The notes under the pieces were generated by a model. The model was not told the DNA's origin. It was given only the letters and a program-made list of their open reading frames with translations, and searched no databases. The translations under genes and the position numbers were made by a program. Below, piece after piece: positions 46,158 to 58,275 of a stretch of 64,000 nucleotides of DNA. This DNA comes from Orientallactaga sibirica (lineage: Eukaryota > Chordata > Mammalia > Rodentia > Dipodidae). Position 1 is the stretch's first letter, and each line of letters starts with the position of its first letter. Where the stretch lies: contig JAEOAD010000001.1 in assembly GCA_036365145.1 (NCBI GenBank), forward strand, positions 99,049,501 to 99,113,500, given 5' to 3'.

Positions 46158-46605
46158 CTTTAAAAATGATTTATTTATTTTATTTGGAGAAAACGGGCAT
46201 GCCAGAGCCTTCTGCCACTGCATATAAAATCCAGACACACGCATCACTTTGTGTCTGGCTTTACGTGTGTACTGGGGTATTGAACCTGGTCTGGCAGGCT
46301 TTTGAAGAAAGCACTTTCTTTCCTTTTCTTTCCTTTTTTTTAAAAAAAAATATTTTATTTATTTATTTTTTGAGAGAGACAAAGAGGCTGAGAGGTGGGA
46401 GGAGGGAGGGAGAGAATGGGCGTGCCAGGGCCTCCTGGCCTCTGTAAATGAACTCCAGATGCATGCGCCCCCTAGTGCATCTGGCTTACATGGGTCCTAA
46501 AGAATTGAACCAGGATCCTTTGGCATTGCAGGCAAATGCCTTAACCGCTAAGCCATCTCTCCAGCCCTGAAGAAAGCACTTTCAACTGCTAATCCATCTT
46601 TCTAG
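46158..46605 (-). mobile_element. Old ID-type SINE split by a younger one
   Basis: The tail and body lie at 46158-46318 ('aaacgggcatgccagagcct', 'ttgaacctggtctggcagg') and the head at 46568-46605 ('aactgctaatccatctttc'). The two parts are separated by the younger SINE at 46319-46567. Confidence 0.8.
46319..46567 (-). mobile_element. Younger ID-type SINE nested in an older one
   Basis: Complete minus-strand copy with head 'gctaagccatctctccagccc'. The perfect 16 bp target duplication tgaagaaagcactttc lies at 46303-46318 and 46568-46583, inside the older SINE. Confidence 0.92.
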
Positions 46606-46609
46606 TCTG

Positions 46610-47920
46610 TGGTTGATTCCTGAGCATTGAAAAGAAGAATCATATCCCCTCTTCACTCTAGAAATGCAGAAGCAGAGGAATGGAAATCTCTTTCTCCCAG
46701 GATATAACTGTTTATATCAGGAGCTATACAATTTAGAGTTGAGAGGAAGATAGAAAATTATTCTTTTCTTCATTTTCATTTGTCTCAAAAGGCTATATTC
46801 CTGATAGAACATCTTCCATGACTTTTTCCAATTGAATTAAATAATTCAGAGAATTACACTCTTATGATTTTTTCCTGGGATTACACTCCTCCATTTAATA
46901 GAATTAACTATTAGAGAGTTCTAAAAACTATAATAATATGTTCAGTTCTGAAGAAAAGTGCCTTTATTTGGTTTAGCCTCAATAAAGACACTAATAAAAA
47001 AAAAAAAAAACAAGGAAAGAGCATTAGATGGGCAAGTGCAAGGAAGTATCATTTGATTGACTCATTTTTATTTTGTTTTCAGTGGTTTGGGCTGGTGAGT
47101 AGGAAAGAAGTATGGGAGGCAGGTAAGGTTAGGGCACATTAAATGGAGGATGAGTTGAGTTGATAAAGCATGTCTTTCAGAATGGATCTTAGCAGATCAT
47201 AGCAGGCAAGAATCAATAACAAATTCCCTGTCTAATTTCTTGTGCTTGTCGTGTGAAATGAACCTCAAGGTGCTGATTTCAGTAAATTCTATGGATGTGG
47301 GCAAGTCTCAGGTTGTTAACTTCAAATTGATATTTAACCATTTGAAAGTCCATTTCTATCTATGCTAACCTACAAAACAAAACTCGAATATTTGTACGGG
47401 AAAGATTAAGAAACAAGAGTGAAAGAGACAAGCAGCTTAAATATCTTTCAAAATGTAAAACTATAGGATATTGATTGTTTTTCTTATCAATAAGTCATTT
47501 ACTCCCATCACTACTCCAGATGACAACCCTTTGTCCAGCAGTTTGGGAGCTCTGAGTTCTCGATTTCTGAATTGTTCAGCTGACCAGAAGCTGGTGAGCA
47601 GCACTCAAGAAGCTCTATCATCCCCAGGGATAAACCAGTAACATTTATTTCCCCAGTCTACCTGCTAAGGTAGTTGAGAACAGAGCTCTCAGATAACTTC
47701 CACATGGGTACCTGAATTAGAAGACCTCTCAGGGCTTCTTTGTAGAAGGATGCCCAGGAATGGGGACCAAACTCAATGTTTTCCTTTATCTTATTTATAA
47801 GCACTAATGTTTCTAGTGCAATGGTGACCTGTTCCATCTTATACTCTTTGGTGACACTGTGTTGTCTCCCTGCATATAGCTCTGCTATGAAATTACTCTA
47901 CAATCTATAGCTCAGTGGCT
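46610..47920. other. No recognisable feature
   Basis: No repeat or exon recognised; a short poly-A run at 46995-47010. Confidence 0.4.
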
Positions 47921-47924
47921 ATCC

Positions 47925-48065
47925 CAGTTGTTGGGGTAAAATTCAAAGTCCTTAACACCACCTCCAAATCCCACTTAATTTGGCCTTTGCTTGCCTCTGT
48001 AACCTCATCTCTGTCCATCTTTCTTGAACTCTCCGTATCAGCCATCTTCAGCTGCTAAAATGTGA
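47925..48065 (-). repeat. L2 fragment
   Basis: 'taaaattcaaagtccttaac', 'cttaatttggcctttgcttg' and 'aacctcatctctgtcc' are the antisense order of the L2 3' end, an ancient mammalian LINE. Confidence 0.58.
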
Positions 48066-48290
48066 TATACACACCTCCAATTCTGCAGAAACTCCACAGT
48101 CATTCCCTTGACTTTTATTGTACTATGCAATAATCAGTCTCTTGCCTAAGTTACACTCCATCATTTATTGTATTATTACTTAGTGTATGCTCAGAAAGGA
48201 TCTCTTCATACCTTAATCCTCTGTCACATCAATTTTTCTGTTGTGAGCTCTCATAAGAGCTTGCACATTCTCTTAGAAACAGTGAAGATA

Positions 48291-48537
48291 GGGCTGGAGA
48301 GATGGCTTAGCAGTTAAGCACTTGCCTGTGAAGCCTAAGTACACACACCATTTCAAGGCTCGATTCCCCAGTACCCAAGTAAGCCAGATGCACAAGCTAG
48401 CACATATATCTGGAGTTCATTCGCAGTGGCTGGAGGGCCTGGTATACCCATTCTCTCTCTCTGTCTCTGTCTCTTTCTCTCTGTGTCTGTCTGTTGCTCT
48501 CAGATAAATAAATGAATAAAATTAAAAAGATTTAAAA
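48291..48537 (+). mobile_element. ID-type SINE
   Basis: Head 'gggctggagagatggcttagc', CT-rich run, AAATAAATG tail. It carries a 15 bp internal insert ('acacacaccatttc') ahead of the B-box region. Flanking duplication agaaacagtg at about 48277-48286 and 48538-48547. Confidence 0.9.
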
Positions 48538-48549
48538 AGAAACAGTGCA

Positions 48550-50695
48550 AACCATCACAATAGTGTAGGCAAATGTGTAAAGGTGACTTCTCAAAGGATG
48601 TTAAGCTTCCTGAAAGCAGGGCATTACCTACTTTGTTCTAGACTATAGGAGGTCCTAATAATTAAATTCTCATGGATGGAAAATGTTTGATGTTTGATGC
48701 ATTCTAAGTGGTCAAATGAATATTGCAAGTACATGCAAATATCTTATACGTGACTTCTAATGGTATAGCCTTACAATACATATACTATTTCCATCCATGT
48801 GAAATAGCTGTACTTGGTAATCACTTGTCTTCTATGGATTCCAAAAACTTCCCCCAGTCTTTCTGTCTCTTTTAAAAATATATATGCATTCAAGTGTGTT
48901 TGATTTTCTGCATATATTTGTCCAATTCAATCTATAATTTTGAAAGAAAATTAAATCTATTTTGCATAATAGAAATTGCATTATTAAATAATACTAGTTC
49001 CGTGGTGTACTGGAGCCACTGATATTGGGATTGTGCATAGATTATAGGTTCTTACAAATACTTTGTCCACTAATGTCAATGATGTAGTTAAAAGTCAAAT
49101 TTTATGGGAGAATTTCTACTAAAGTAGTTGACAATCATAGGAAATTAGGTCTATTTTCCCCAGGGATTCTATTGTTAAATATTGCATTATAAAAATCCTG
49201 GTTATACTACTAGATAAGGTTAATAGTAATTGCCTAAATCTTGAGAAAGTTAAGAGGATCTCAGAGTAGTGTAGAATTAGTGTGTCACTAACTGTGATGC
49301 AAAGTGGTATAATAATATCATGAAAAATAAAGACTAGAATAGAAATGTGATTTCCTTAACAAAGCATGCACCATTCCTTAAATTTCACAAGTTGAAAAGT
49401 TCAAATATAGGAATTAAAAAAAACTTGTATATTTAAAATTCAACATATCTGGTGCAGTCAGAGATAGGAACAATATAATTTGGGAGAGAGAAATCTATTC
49501 TAGATTTATATGGTGAAAAGTATGGGTGTTTTTAAAACATGAAAAATTTAATAGTACTTATAGATATCTTTATAAAGATGAGGAACTTGAAAATTATGTA
49601 AACAGAAGCATAAGCAACTGGTCTGCTACTAAGTGAATACTGGTGAATATCTGAATAGCATGGCATGAGTAGGTGAAAATACAACCTCAGGAATAGGGTC
49701 ACAGTGTTACGACTTTCAGAAAACTTCTGACATGGTACTGAACATTTGGCAAATCTTGGCACCACAATAACCTAACCAACTTCAAACATCATGACCCAAA
49801 AATGTATTAAACAATGATCACAAAGCAAGGATAAGCTGAGCCTGGGTCTGTGTGGTCTGAGAGAATTTATACCCTTCCTACTGCCTATTTGGAACCTTCC
49901 TTCATAGCTCAGCCTTTGTGATTTTTTTTCTTTTTTTTGGTCTAGTCTCTATCTCACTCATTCCTTGCCTTTCTCTGAAGGCATTGAGGTTTCTAATGGT
50001 CATTTTTCCTCAAAATTTAGCCACTTTAAGTCATTCTCTGTCACCTTTGTGCTGGGGAAACCATGGTTCCTAAAATGCTGCGAGTTTGAAAACAGTCACT
50101 GTCTGCATGTCTTCATGTCCACCTAAGTTACTGATGACACCCCACCCCCACCCTATGCACCTTCAACCGACCCTGGTATAATTCTTGTACTGTAGTCCAT
50201 CCATCTAAACATACCTCATGCTTGGGATTTTTTCCCTTTTATTCTCTTTGGAGCAAATACAAGATCTGAGAGATGCTGGTGGCCCAGCTTTGCTCACCAT
50301 GTTCACTGTTTTGTGTTTTAATTCTTCTTGTTTGAGGAACATACTCTTGGATCCGTGCTGAATGCACCTGAATCTTTGACTTGTGGGGGTTTGGGGAGTA
50401 TCCTTCCCATCTCTGATTGGACGTTCTGGTGAACTCTTCAAAGACATTGACTTTTAGAGAGATTTAACTGTTTAGTTCAAAGTGTCTTCTGACATCCAGC
50501 ACAGTGGACTATGTTTCTGTGTCCTGCTTAGGAAACTTTGGGTTTCATGTCTAAGGACTTCACGTCAAGCTAAGATGAAGTGGGAAAATAGTACATTTTG
50601 TATTTTATTCTTAGTATTATAATATCATTTTTCTGGCTTAAAAATAGCAGGAGAGACTTAATTCATTGTTTTTCTTTCGCAATGTGAAATACAGA
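48550..50695. other. No recognisable feature
   Basis: About 2.1 kb without a repeat or exon I can name. Short frames only (under 81 codons). Confidence 0.4.
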
Positions 50696-50699
50696 TGAA

Positions 50700-50840
50700 C
50701 TAGAGACTCATCTCAGCATGGTCATGATCTTATGACCTGCATAAATGTCCTTGAGAAAGCCATCTCCTCTTTTCCAATATCTGTTTCTTCATTTGTCAAA
50801 CAGATGACTCTGGTTCTGGTTGTAATATTTTATGACAATG
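50700..50840 (-). repeat. MIR fragment
   Basis: 'gtccttgagaaagccatctc', then 'tctgtttcttcatttgtcaa' and 'cagatgactctgg' match the antisense MIR core. Confidence 0.5.
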
Positions 50841-51039
50841 CAGCACAGAAGCCAGAAAAGAGTGAAGAGTAATACAGCAGCTTTAGTTTAGTGAACATGT
50901 GAGCTAGACTAGAACGAACAGCAGTAGATATACAAATGTGAAATTAATGCCTTCATTTTCTCCTTAAAAGTTATATTATTCATTATACATTCATATATAA
51001 TTTTCTACAAGGTGACATCAGAGAAAATAGCAAGGGATA

Positions 51040-51215
51040 TAAAATCCAAATTTACTATTTGTCAGACTCTGTTCTGGACACTTTTGACACATCATCTTCT
51101 TATATTCTAACAGATATAAAAGTAAGTATCATTACTTCAACCTTAAGCACAGGCTTTCAAGTGGTGAATTGGCTTAGTGTCTAATCACTAGTAATAACTA
51201 TTTATATGGTATTTC
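51040..51215 (+). repeat. MIR fragment
   Basis: 'ttgtcagactctgttctgga', 'ttgacacatcatcttct', 'gtaagtatcattact' and 'caagtggtgaattgg' follow the MIR order across most of its length. Confidence 0.55.
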
Positions 51216-51219
51216 AACT

Positions 51220-53115
51220 CAAATCATTCTGAAGTAACTAACTTCATAGTACAAATGTCTTATGGAAGAATAAGTTTACTTTCACTTATTTTTCTAGCTA
51301 ATGTGAAGTAACCTGGCAGTCACATAGACTTTTTGGCAGTAATGAACTTTTGACTAACTAAGAAAAATTACTTCCAATCAGACTGCTATGGCTCTTTTCC
51401 TTGCAGGGACAAAGCATCTCTGCTTTGTCCTCCAATAATAGCACAATGCTTGAGGTTGTCATTCAGTTTCCTATGGAGGAAGAAAATTGCTTAAGTTGAT
51501 TGGTTAAACAGTCATATGCCCAGAAATGAAATAATTTCGTCTCCAAGCAATATAGTACACAGGTCCTTTCTGTTTGCAGAGTCCCACTTATAAAATCAAC
51601 TGATTTTGTTTCCTTATTATTCTTTGACTTACTCCTCTTTACACATACATACATCCCCCCTCCACACATTCACAAAGATAATAATTATAGGGTTGAAATG
51701 GTTTCTCTGGACCCAGACAGAAGATAACATGCTTGGTAGATGCTTTGATAATATTTATATGCAACTATGGCAGGGGGAGGGTCAATCTAAACTCAAGATA
51801 TTATGAATAAGACATATGTAAAATTACTTTTTTGAATAAGGGCACATCTAGATAATATTTATATGCAACTATAAAAGCACATACACATTTTACTTGAGAA
51901 ATAAATATGTTAAATTTTGTGATTGCCTTTTAGTATTTTTCACTATCTTTGGCAACATTTGCTAATTTAACAGAGACATGGTTATTTACATATGACTACC
52001 TCTCCCAAGGGAACTTCTCTAGTTTCTAAGCTAGAAGTGATCTAGCTAATGCTGAGGTGTTGTAATTAATGATAATCTAATATAGGATTTTGCCCCCTAT
52101 ATGACCGTTTATAATTTTTAGCTTCCAATGATAAGAAACCCTCTTTAGTTTAAGAATAATGTTAGAATACATTTAATGTCGAAGGAAAGGTATCAAAACA
52201 TAGAAGATACCATTGACTATGAGGAAAGACTAGAATATGGGAAAAGAAAAATATTAGTAATTTAGAAAGTCTCATATATTGCTACAATAGAAGATCATTT
52301 TATTTCAGTCTTCTATTTCTGTATGCTACAGGATCGTCTACCACACAATTCACTGTTTGGAAAGGATTATTCTCTGAAAAGGAATAGTTCAATATTAGTT
52401 CAAGGTTTGGGCTAGCCAGTCATATATTTGTCACTTCCCTATAGCAAATACTACCACTCATGCCAATTGTCATTGCTTTGGGGTGGGCACATACTTCTCA
52501 GGATCTGAGCAGAAGTTTAAATGGTGCTCAGAATGTTGCTGATTTGTTCCACTGATCTCCACTACAAGTTCATGCTACAGGCAGCTTCTGCTCCCCTAGA
52601 CATCAGCAAACATGAAGCAGACCTACACCAACTCTGTATCCAGGTGCAGATTCTCAGTATAAGAAAGAGTACTAATTATGAGCAGTGGACATTTGGGGAT
52701 GCTGTTTATGCAATGTTGTGGCTCAACAATTGACAGACACAGATGATACTTCAAGTAGAGAACTCCCACAGCTAATGTATAAACCTTGCCTTTGTGATTG
52801 GGGAAGTCAAAATGAGAAACTACATATGGAGAGCTGGAAAAATGCATCCCATGTTATAATGGGGCAAAAATATTTGGTAAATGTGTCTCATAGCCTGTGG
52901 TCAATTTGGAAAACAAAAACTATTCATAATGGTGTGGCTATGGATTTTGAAAGCCTAAAGTTTATAATGTGAATTGGTGTTTATAATGTAAATCTTTCAT
53001 ATTATTATTAGAAAACAATGGGCTCAGAAGGAAAGGTATGCAAATGTATCTGGTAGGGAATATTTACAGCTCTTACAACTCAACATTTGCAAAGTTAAAG
53101 CAGAAAAAAACTTTG
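51220..53115. other. No recognisable feature
   Basis: About 1.9 kb with no named repeat. The 95-codon frame at 52685-52972 has no known motif or splice context. Confidence 0.4.
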
Positions 53116-53120
53116 AGTCT

Positions 53121-53502
53121 TGTTGGGGTTCCCCCTAGGGCCAGCTCAGGAGGGACAGCAGGGTCTCTGCTGAGTTGGGGGTGAGCAGCGCTAAATCACA
53201 ACACAGACTCTGGGAGTTGGGTGGAAGCAACAGAGGGCGAGCTGCCACAAACTCGTTTATTCGAGGAAGTGCAAGGGGTTTTAAGGGGCTTGGCTGGCCA
53301 ATCATTGTATGGGGTGGTCCCCTTTTTGTGACCAATGACAGCCTGTCTCTGGACAGGTTATCTTGTAGCAGGTTTCTCGCGAGTATGGGACTGTAGCTGT
53401 TGTCACGCCAGGCCTGCACAGAACGCCATGTTCACAGAAGCCCCTTCCTGGTTTCTTCTGCCAAGTGGTCTGGCTAGGGCCAGGCCTTCATTGTGCCATA
53501 CA
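53121..53502 (-). mobile_element. Solo LTR, ERVK-type
   Basis: 382 bp, TG..CA ends ('tgttggggttccccc' ... 'attgtgccataca' on plus). It is the reverse of the LTR at 60245-60625, sharing 'ccaactcccagagtctgtgt', 'tgattggccagcc' and 'gtccagagacaggctgtcat'-like blocks. Flanks gagtct (53115-53120) and gagtcc (53503-53508) form a 6 bp target duplication with one mismatch, the length expected for class II (ERVK) integration. Confidence 0.87.
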
Positions 53503-53509
53503 GAGTCCT

Positions 53510-54895
53510 TTCAAGTTTCAGCCATTAAAACAAAGTTTTAGACTGAAACCCAAATTCTGAATGCTATAATTAAGACTCAACTTAAGAGGAAAGAAAATCC
53601 ATGATATGATTGTCATATCTTCTGTTAAGAGCCTCAGAAATAAATTAAGGTGATAACAATCTGTAATTTAGGATGGAAAGAGAAATCTTCAGAAATAATA
53701 CTCACATGCAGGCATGTATAAAACCATACCACCATAAAGGTGCCCTCACTTTATGTGATCACAGAAGCAAAGCTGGGCAGGACATAGTCAGTTCTTGGAT
53801 ACCAGATGTTTTGACTCCACGAAAGAGTAATAATTCCAATATTTTCTTAATGAAACCTAGATTCTAGAGGAAGGCTGAGACATGTCAGAAAATGACTATA
53901 TATAGGACATTTGGCCTCCATGTGCTTAGGAATTCAAGTATTGACATTCATTGCTGAGTTTTGTCATGCAGAAAAACAATAGGTATCTCAATGCTGCGAT
54001 TGGCCAAAGAATTTTTCATGATAGCTAGAGAGTCTCTAAGTGCCACTTTCACAAACCTAGTTTCCATCAAGTCTGATATGGACTTCTGTGACCCAAGACA
54101 CCTGAAAACAGGTGGTTCTCTGTCCTCAACAGCCTACCCTGTCAAAATGCTCATCTTAACTGATGAGTATCTCATGAGGTCTGAATATAGGACAATGCCA
54201 TGGGGCAGAGAACGAGATTAGTCATCCACAAGGTATAAAGGAGGGAGTCGATCTAAGACAGAAGAAACAAAATATTTCAGTATATTATTGTGTTCAGAAA
54301 AATGTCAAAATGTGCATGTCAAGCCTTTTACCACCACAAAGAATCTCCAGATGTATGTGCCACTTTGTGCTTCTGCAAGCATCTAAATTTTCTTTAGTCA
54401 CTAATTTGACATATATAGCATTACTGAGGAGGGTTTAACTAAAGTTTTATGTTTCCAAGTGAAAAGTCTATCTTGGCAAAGGCTAGCTTGAGACCACATG
54501 AAAAGTGAGCATATAGACTAGGCAAGATATGTTTCCACTTATTTATACCTATAGTGTTACTGACTTGCAGCTCAGGTACTGAAAGTAGGGTTTTCTGCAT
54601 CTTTTGTTGGCTCTGCCTACACATCCTGACAGAAGTCAATGTCCAGATCTGTGTGTGTAGGAATGAAATATTTCTTATTTCCAAATAGAAAGAGATTAAT
54701 TAAATCAGTCAGAGTAATTTGCCTATCTTTTTTGTATAATAAAAACAGCTTTGTGTTTTGACTTTGCTTTTCCATGCATAAAATGGGAACGAGTGAGAGG
54801 CAAACAAAATGTTCCCATAGTAAGCTAACATAGAAATGAATTTGACCATCTAATTTTAATGATTCCATCATAGCCATGTTAACTGTGAAGAATAA
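53510..54895. other. No recognisable gene; small SINE remnant possible
   Basis: A possible 50 bp remnant of the ID-type SINE lies at about 54325-54375 ('agaatctccagatgtatgtg'). Otherwise nothing is recognised. Confidence 0.35.
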
Positions 54896-54903
54896 GATCC
54901 AGT

Positions 54904-54980
54904 TTGGGATGTGAGTATGGTTCAGTAGTAGAGTACTGCCCTAGTATCCCTGAGGGTTCTTAGGGCTAAAGATGAAGAAA
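54904..54980 (+). repeat. Old ID-like element
   Basis: 'gggatgtgagtatggttcag', 'tagagtactgccctagt' and 'gagggttcttagggct' resemble the classic ID SINE, followed by a CA microsatellite. Confidence 0.55.

Positions 54981-54981
<1 letters not shown>

Positions 54982-55010
<29 letters not shown>
54982..55010. repeat. (CA)n microsatellite
   Basis: About 14 CA units right after an ID-like element. Confidence 0.95.
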
Positions 55011-55013
<3 letters not shown>

Positions 55014-55424
55014 CACACAGGCACACAGGCACATACACACTTAGGCTTCTGCTTGGCCTAAATCTATTGATTTTTGTTTTTCTGACTGTGAAACAAAATC
55101 TTTCCTCTAGTTCCTGTTTTATTAGTGAGCCATTAGCTTAAGTTGAAATTCACATAGAGACATAGGTGTTCATGGTAAGAGGAGTGTGGTATCTTTTGCA
55201 GTTTGACAATCTGCAAATAACCCAGTAGTACATTCTGAATTGCTTGGGAATAGGAGAATACTATAATATGCTACCTATCTCTCCTTTTTCTTCATATCTG
55301 CCATAAGTATTTCTTTTACTGATTGTATTTGGTTGAATTAAGTTGAGAAGCTACTTCTAAGAAGATTATTACTGAATAATATGTTCTGTACCTTAGTGCA
55401 TTAAACTCCTTGACTAAACTCCCA

Positions 55425-56010
55425 ACAGAGCTGTTTTGGAGGGAGCATACAAGGAGTGAGTAGGCCAGAGCTCCCAGTTCCTTCCCCGTCTCCTAGTCCC
55501 CTGATTCTGGTTTTCCTGTTGCTGTCTTGGGGCTGCCTGGACCCATAAGCATGCTGAGGAAATAGGCTCCTTGCTCAGCCTTCCTGATTGAAGGTCCCTT
55601 GGGTCCCTAACTCTCAGATCCCCTGTTCCAGATGGTGGGCTTGGGGAGTGAGTAGGTGAAAGCTCCCAGGTCATTCCCCATTTCCCAGTTCCCTGGTCCT
55701 GGTACCCCTGGGGCTGGGTTGGGGCACCCTCGTACCTGCATGTGTGCTGCAGAATCAAGCCTTTTTCTTGGGTTTCCTGATTGACCACCCCTGTGTCCCA
55801 AAATCCCTATTCACCTGAGCCAACAGATGAACAGGCCACCAAGAGAGTTGTCCTCTTGCCCCTGGCTTCCCAACTTTCTGGATCTTAGGTCCCCAAATCC
55901 TGGTTCTCTACTCCTGAACACTATGTAAATGTGGAGTGAGTAGGCCAGAGCTCACAGTTTTCTACCTCTCAGTTCCCCAGGTACCTTTGATCTACTTACA
56001 GTCTCCACAG
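55425..56010 (+). promoter_or_regulatory. L1 5' UTR with tandem monomers
   Basis: GC-rich DNA in which a unit starting 'ggagtgagtaggccagagct' recurs at about 55454, 55647 and 55934. The first two units share further blocks in order: 'ttccccgtctcctagtcccc' vs 'ttccccatttcccagttccc', then 'gggctgcctggaccc' vs 'gggctgggttggggc', then 'ttcctgattga'. Unit length is about 195-290 bp; the third is partial. It sits upstream of L1 ORF1-like sequence on the same strand. Tandem promoter monomers are known in murine L1s, so I read this as the promoter of the L1 that continues at 58.27 kb. Confidence 0.72.
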
Positions 56011-56214
56011 TCTGTGCATCTGCAGTTATAACTCCATGATACAACAACGTGGTTCATATTTAAACAAAACACTCACCGAAGACCCTACAAGTACAAATGC
56101 CTGCTTCACCTTTAATAAAATAAAACTCTTCTCCAAGATGGGTAGACCATAACACACACACACACACATCAACGAAAGTAAGAAAAGAAAATTGAGAGAT
56201 CTCCACCAAGGGTG

Positions 56215-56350
56215 CCTACTCCCACAATGGAAGCCTCCAATAAAATCATTGAGAAAACAACAGAAATTGAATACCAAATTGAAAACACAATAATATATGT
56301 GACCCTTATAAAAAATAGCTGGACTGGAAGCAAACTATAAGAAAAAAAAA
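56215..56350 (+). pseudogene. L1 ORF1 start region, interrupted
   Basis: A plus-strand frame near 56227 ('atggaagcctccaataaaat') encodes a Glu/Ile/Thr-rich helix-like start that fits the beginning of L1 ORF1. It is cut off by the inserted L1 at about 56410, and what looks like its continuation resumes at 58.27 kb. Confidence 0.5.
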
Positions 56351-56384
56351 AAAACCAATAATTGCAATTGAGAAGAATCATCTC

Positions 56385-56792
56385 TTGGAGCACTCAGCTT
56401 TTGTCAGTAGGCTTAACTTAACAAAATGGAAAGCTATATGGAGACTCCTGAAAAGGATGACCATAGACCTACCAACAGATCCAGTTATTCCCTTATTGGG
56501 CATTTACCCTAAAGGCTCCAAGCCTCAGATCAGAGACATTTGCTCAACCATGTTTATAGCTGCTCAATTCATAATAGCAAAGAGCTGGAATCAACCCAGA
56601 TGTCCATCATTAGCTGAATGGATTACAAAGATGTGGTATATCTATACTATGGAATTCTATGTAGCAGTAAGAAAAGATGAAATAATGAAATTTGAAAAAA
56701 AATGGTCAAACATGGAACAGATCATCCTCAGTGAGCTCACCCAATCACAAAAAGATAATCGTCACATGGTCTCATTTATCTGTCGCTCCTAA
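56385..56792 (+). pseudogene. L1 ORF2 C-terminus, 5'-truncated
   Basis: From about residue 15 the frame gives the conserved end of L1 ORF2: AIWRLLKRMTIDLPTDPVIP, LLGIYPK, TMFIAAQFIIAKSWNQPRCP, TKMWYIYTMEFYVAVRKDE, ending ILSELTQSQKDN. About 120 residues remain open, more than in any other L1 copy here, but the endonuclease and RT domains are absent, so it has no activity. It inserted as a 5'-truncated copy into another L1 of the same orientation. Confidence 0.88.
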
Positions 56793-58275
56793 CCTGAATC
56801 CACCTGAGATGCTGCCAAGCCTAATAAGTACTCGGAGGACCAGACAATAGGGAGGGTGGGATGGACGGAGGGTGATGGTGGGAGGGAGTGAGAGGGTGGG
56901 AGGGAGGATAAGGATGGGGGGATACAAATAGGGACCCAAAAGGAAATGATAGCATAAAACTCTATATTCTGAACAACCAGCTAAAACATTGATCCTTCAG
57001 CAGGCCTGCAGAGGGAACACCTGAACCACAGGAAACTGGAGAAAACACTATGAAGACCAACCTTAATTTTCTCCTGCTTTACTCCCTCTTCTCTCTCCCT
57101 CTCTCTTTCTATCCATCGCCTCTCTATACTCACTTTCTCTTTTATATTATCTTTTTCTCCCCTCACCTTCCCTAGGCGCTGACTTATAACTCCCAGTACC
57201 AGCACGGGGTTAACTTTCACAATGAGCTATAGATCCGAGACACCTACAAGGTTTCCCAAAAAAGACAGATTTCTGTCAGAGTTCTGGATGACCCACCAAA
57301 GGTTAATGGTAAGACCCTACTGTTGAAGACAGCATACACATATGAGACCAAACATGGAGAGACCTGGCCAGAATCTGGCAGAGGGTCAGTCCCCAGACAG
57401 TTAGCTAGTCTAGTGCCAGAGGGTGCTACACGAGCAACTGGGGGAAAATGGCCAATATTGGTCCAAACAACTTCCAGTCTAAGATACCCAGCAAAAAACA
57501 ACCTGACGTAATGCTCAAACAAGTGCAGTAGTGGAACACAGCCATGGTGGGCAACCAATGGCTCTTGATTTGGCTAATTGATCCACTCAGTGGAATGGAA
57601 CTCATTGCTGGAACTGGGAAATAAGTCAAAACCATGTACAAAAAATGAGCACAGTCTACAACCAAGATACCATCAAATGTGGGCTTAGAAGAGGGCCTAC
57701 TCATATAAAATTCCCTCCAAGCTATCTATATCCATCCCATATATCTAGTACTAACTTCTCTCTCTGTTGGAGAATTTGCTTATTTTTTCCAGATGGACAA
57801 CGAACCAGAAAGGAGGATCAGCCAATCACATTTCACCAGGGCTCCAGCTGAAACCACAGAGTAATGTGGAGGAAGGGCAAGAGTTCAGTGCTCTTGGGGA
57901 TCATGACACCAGACAAAGGTTGAAGGAGATAAACACAGAGAACATCTAACTCCCACTAAGCCAGATATCCAGAGACACAGAGGCTCCCAAAACCTCATCA
58001 CTAAAGTGAGCTAAAATGACCCCAATGTGGCTCAGGGAAATTTGCAGAAGAGGGGGCGGAAAGAATGTTAGAGCCACAAGTTGGGGCATTATGCACAGAG
58101 ACTTGGCCTATCCCCCATATTTCCTGACTACCCCCACAATGTGTGAACCATATTCCCCATTGATGAGGGTCCCTATGGAAGAGGGAGAACAGGGAGGAGG
58201 ATAATGGAGTCACTACTATGAATGTAAAACCAGAATAATATACATAAGAATAAATAAAATTAAAAAAAAAATAAA
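56793..58275 (+). mobile_element. L1 3' UTR and A-tail of the inserted copy
   Basis: Continues directly from the ORF2 stop. It has a G-rich stretch (56850-56930), then the blocks shared with 11.5-12.4, 27.9-28.5, 34.8-35.2 and 60.6-61.6 kb. It ends with AATAAA-type repeats and a poly-A at 58258-58275. This copy gives the longest uninterrupted view of this family's 3' UTR, about 1.45 kb. Confidence 0.85.

Noticed and set aside
52685..52972. 95-codon plus-strand frame in otherwise unannotated DNA
   Set aside because: No recognisable domain, no supporting splice or promoter context, and overlapping frames of similar length on the other strand.
55414..55788. 124-codon minus-strand frame with repeated segments
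   Set aside because: It runs antisense through the L1 promoter monomers. The internal repetition comes from the monomers, not from a repeat protein.
55454..55960. Regularly spaced repeats that might suggest a CRISPR-like array
   Set aside because: Units are about 200-290 bp, diverged, and lie in an L1 5' UTR of a mammalian genome; there are no short repeats with unique spacers.
56385..56792. Long open L1 ORF2 end as a candidate functional gene
   Set aside because: Only the C-terminal part is present. Endonuclease and reverse transcriptase domains are missing and the copy is 5'-truncated inside another L1.
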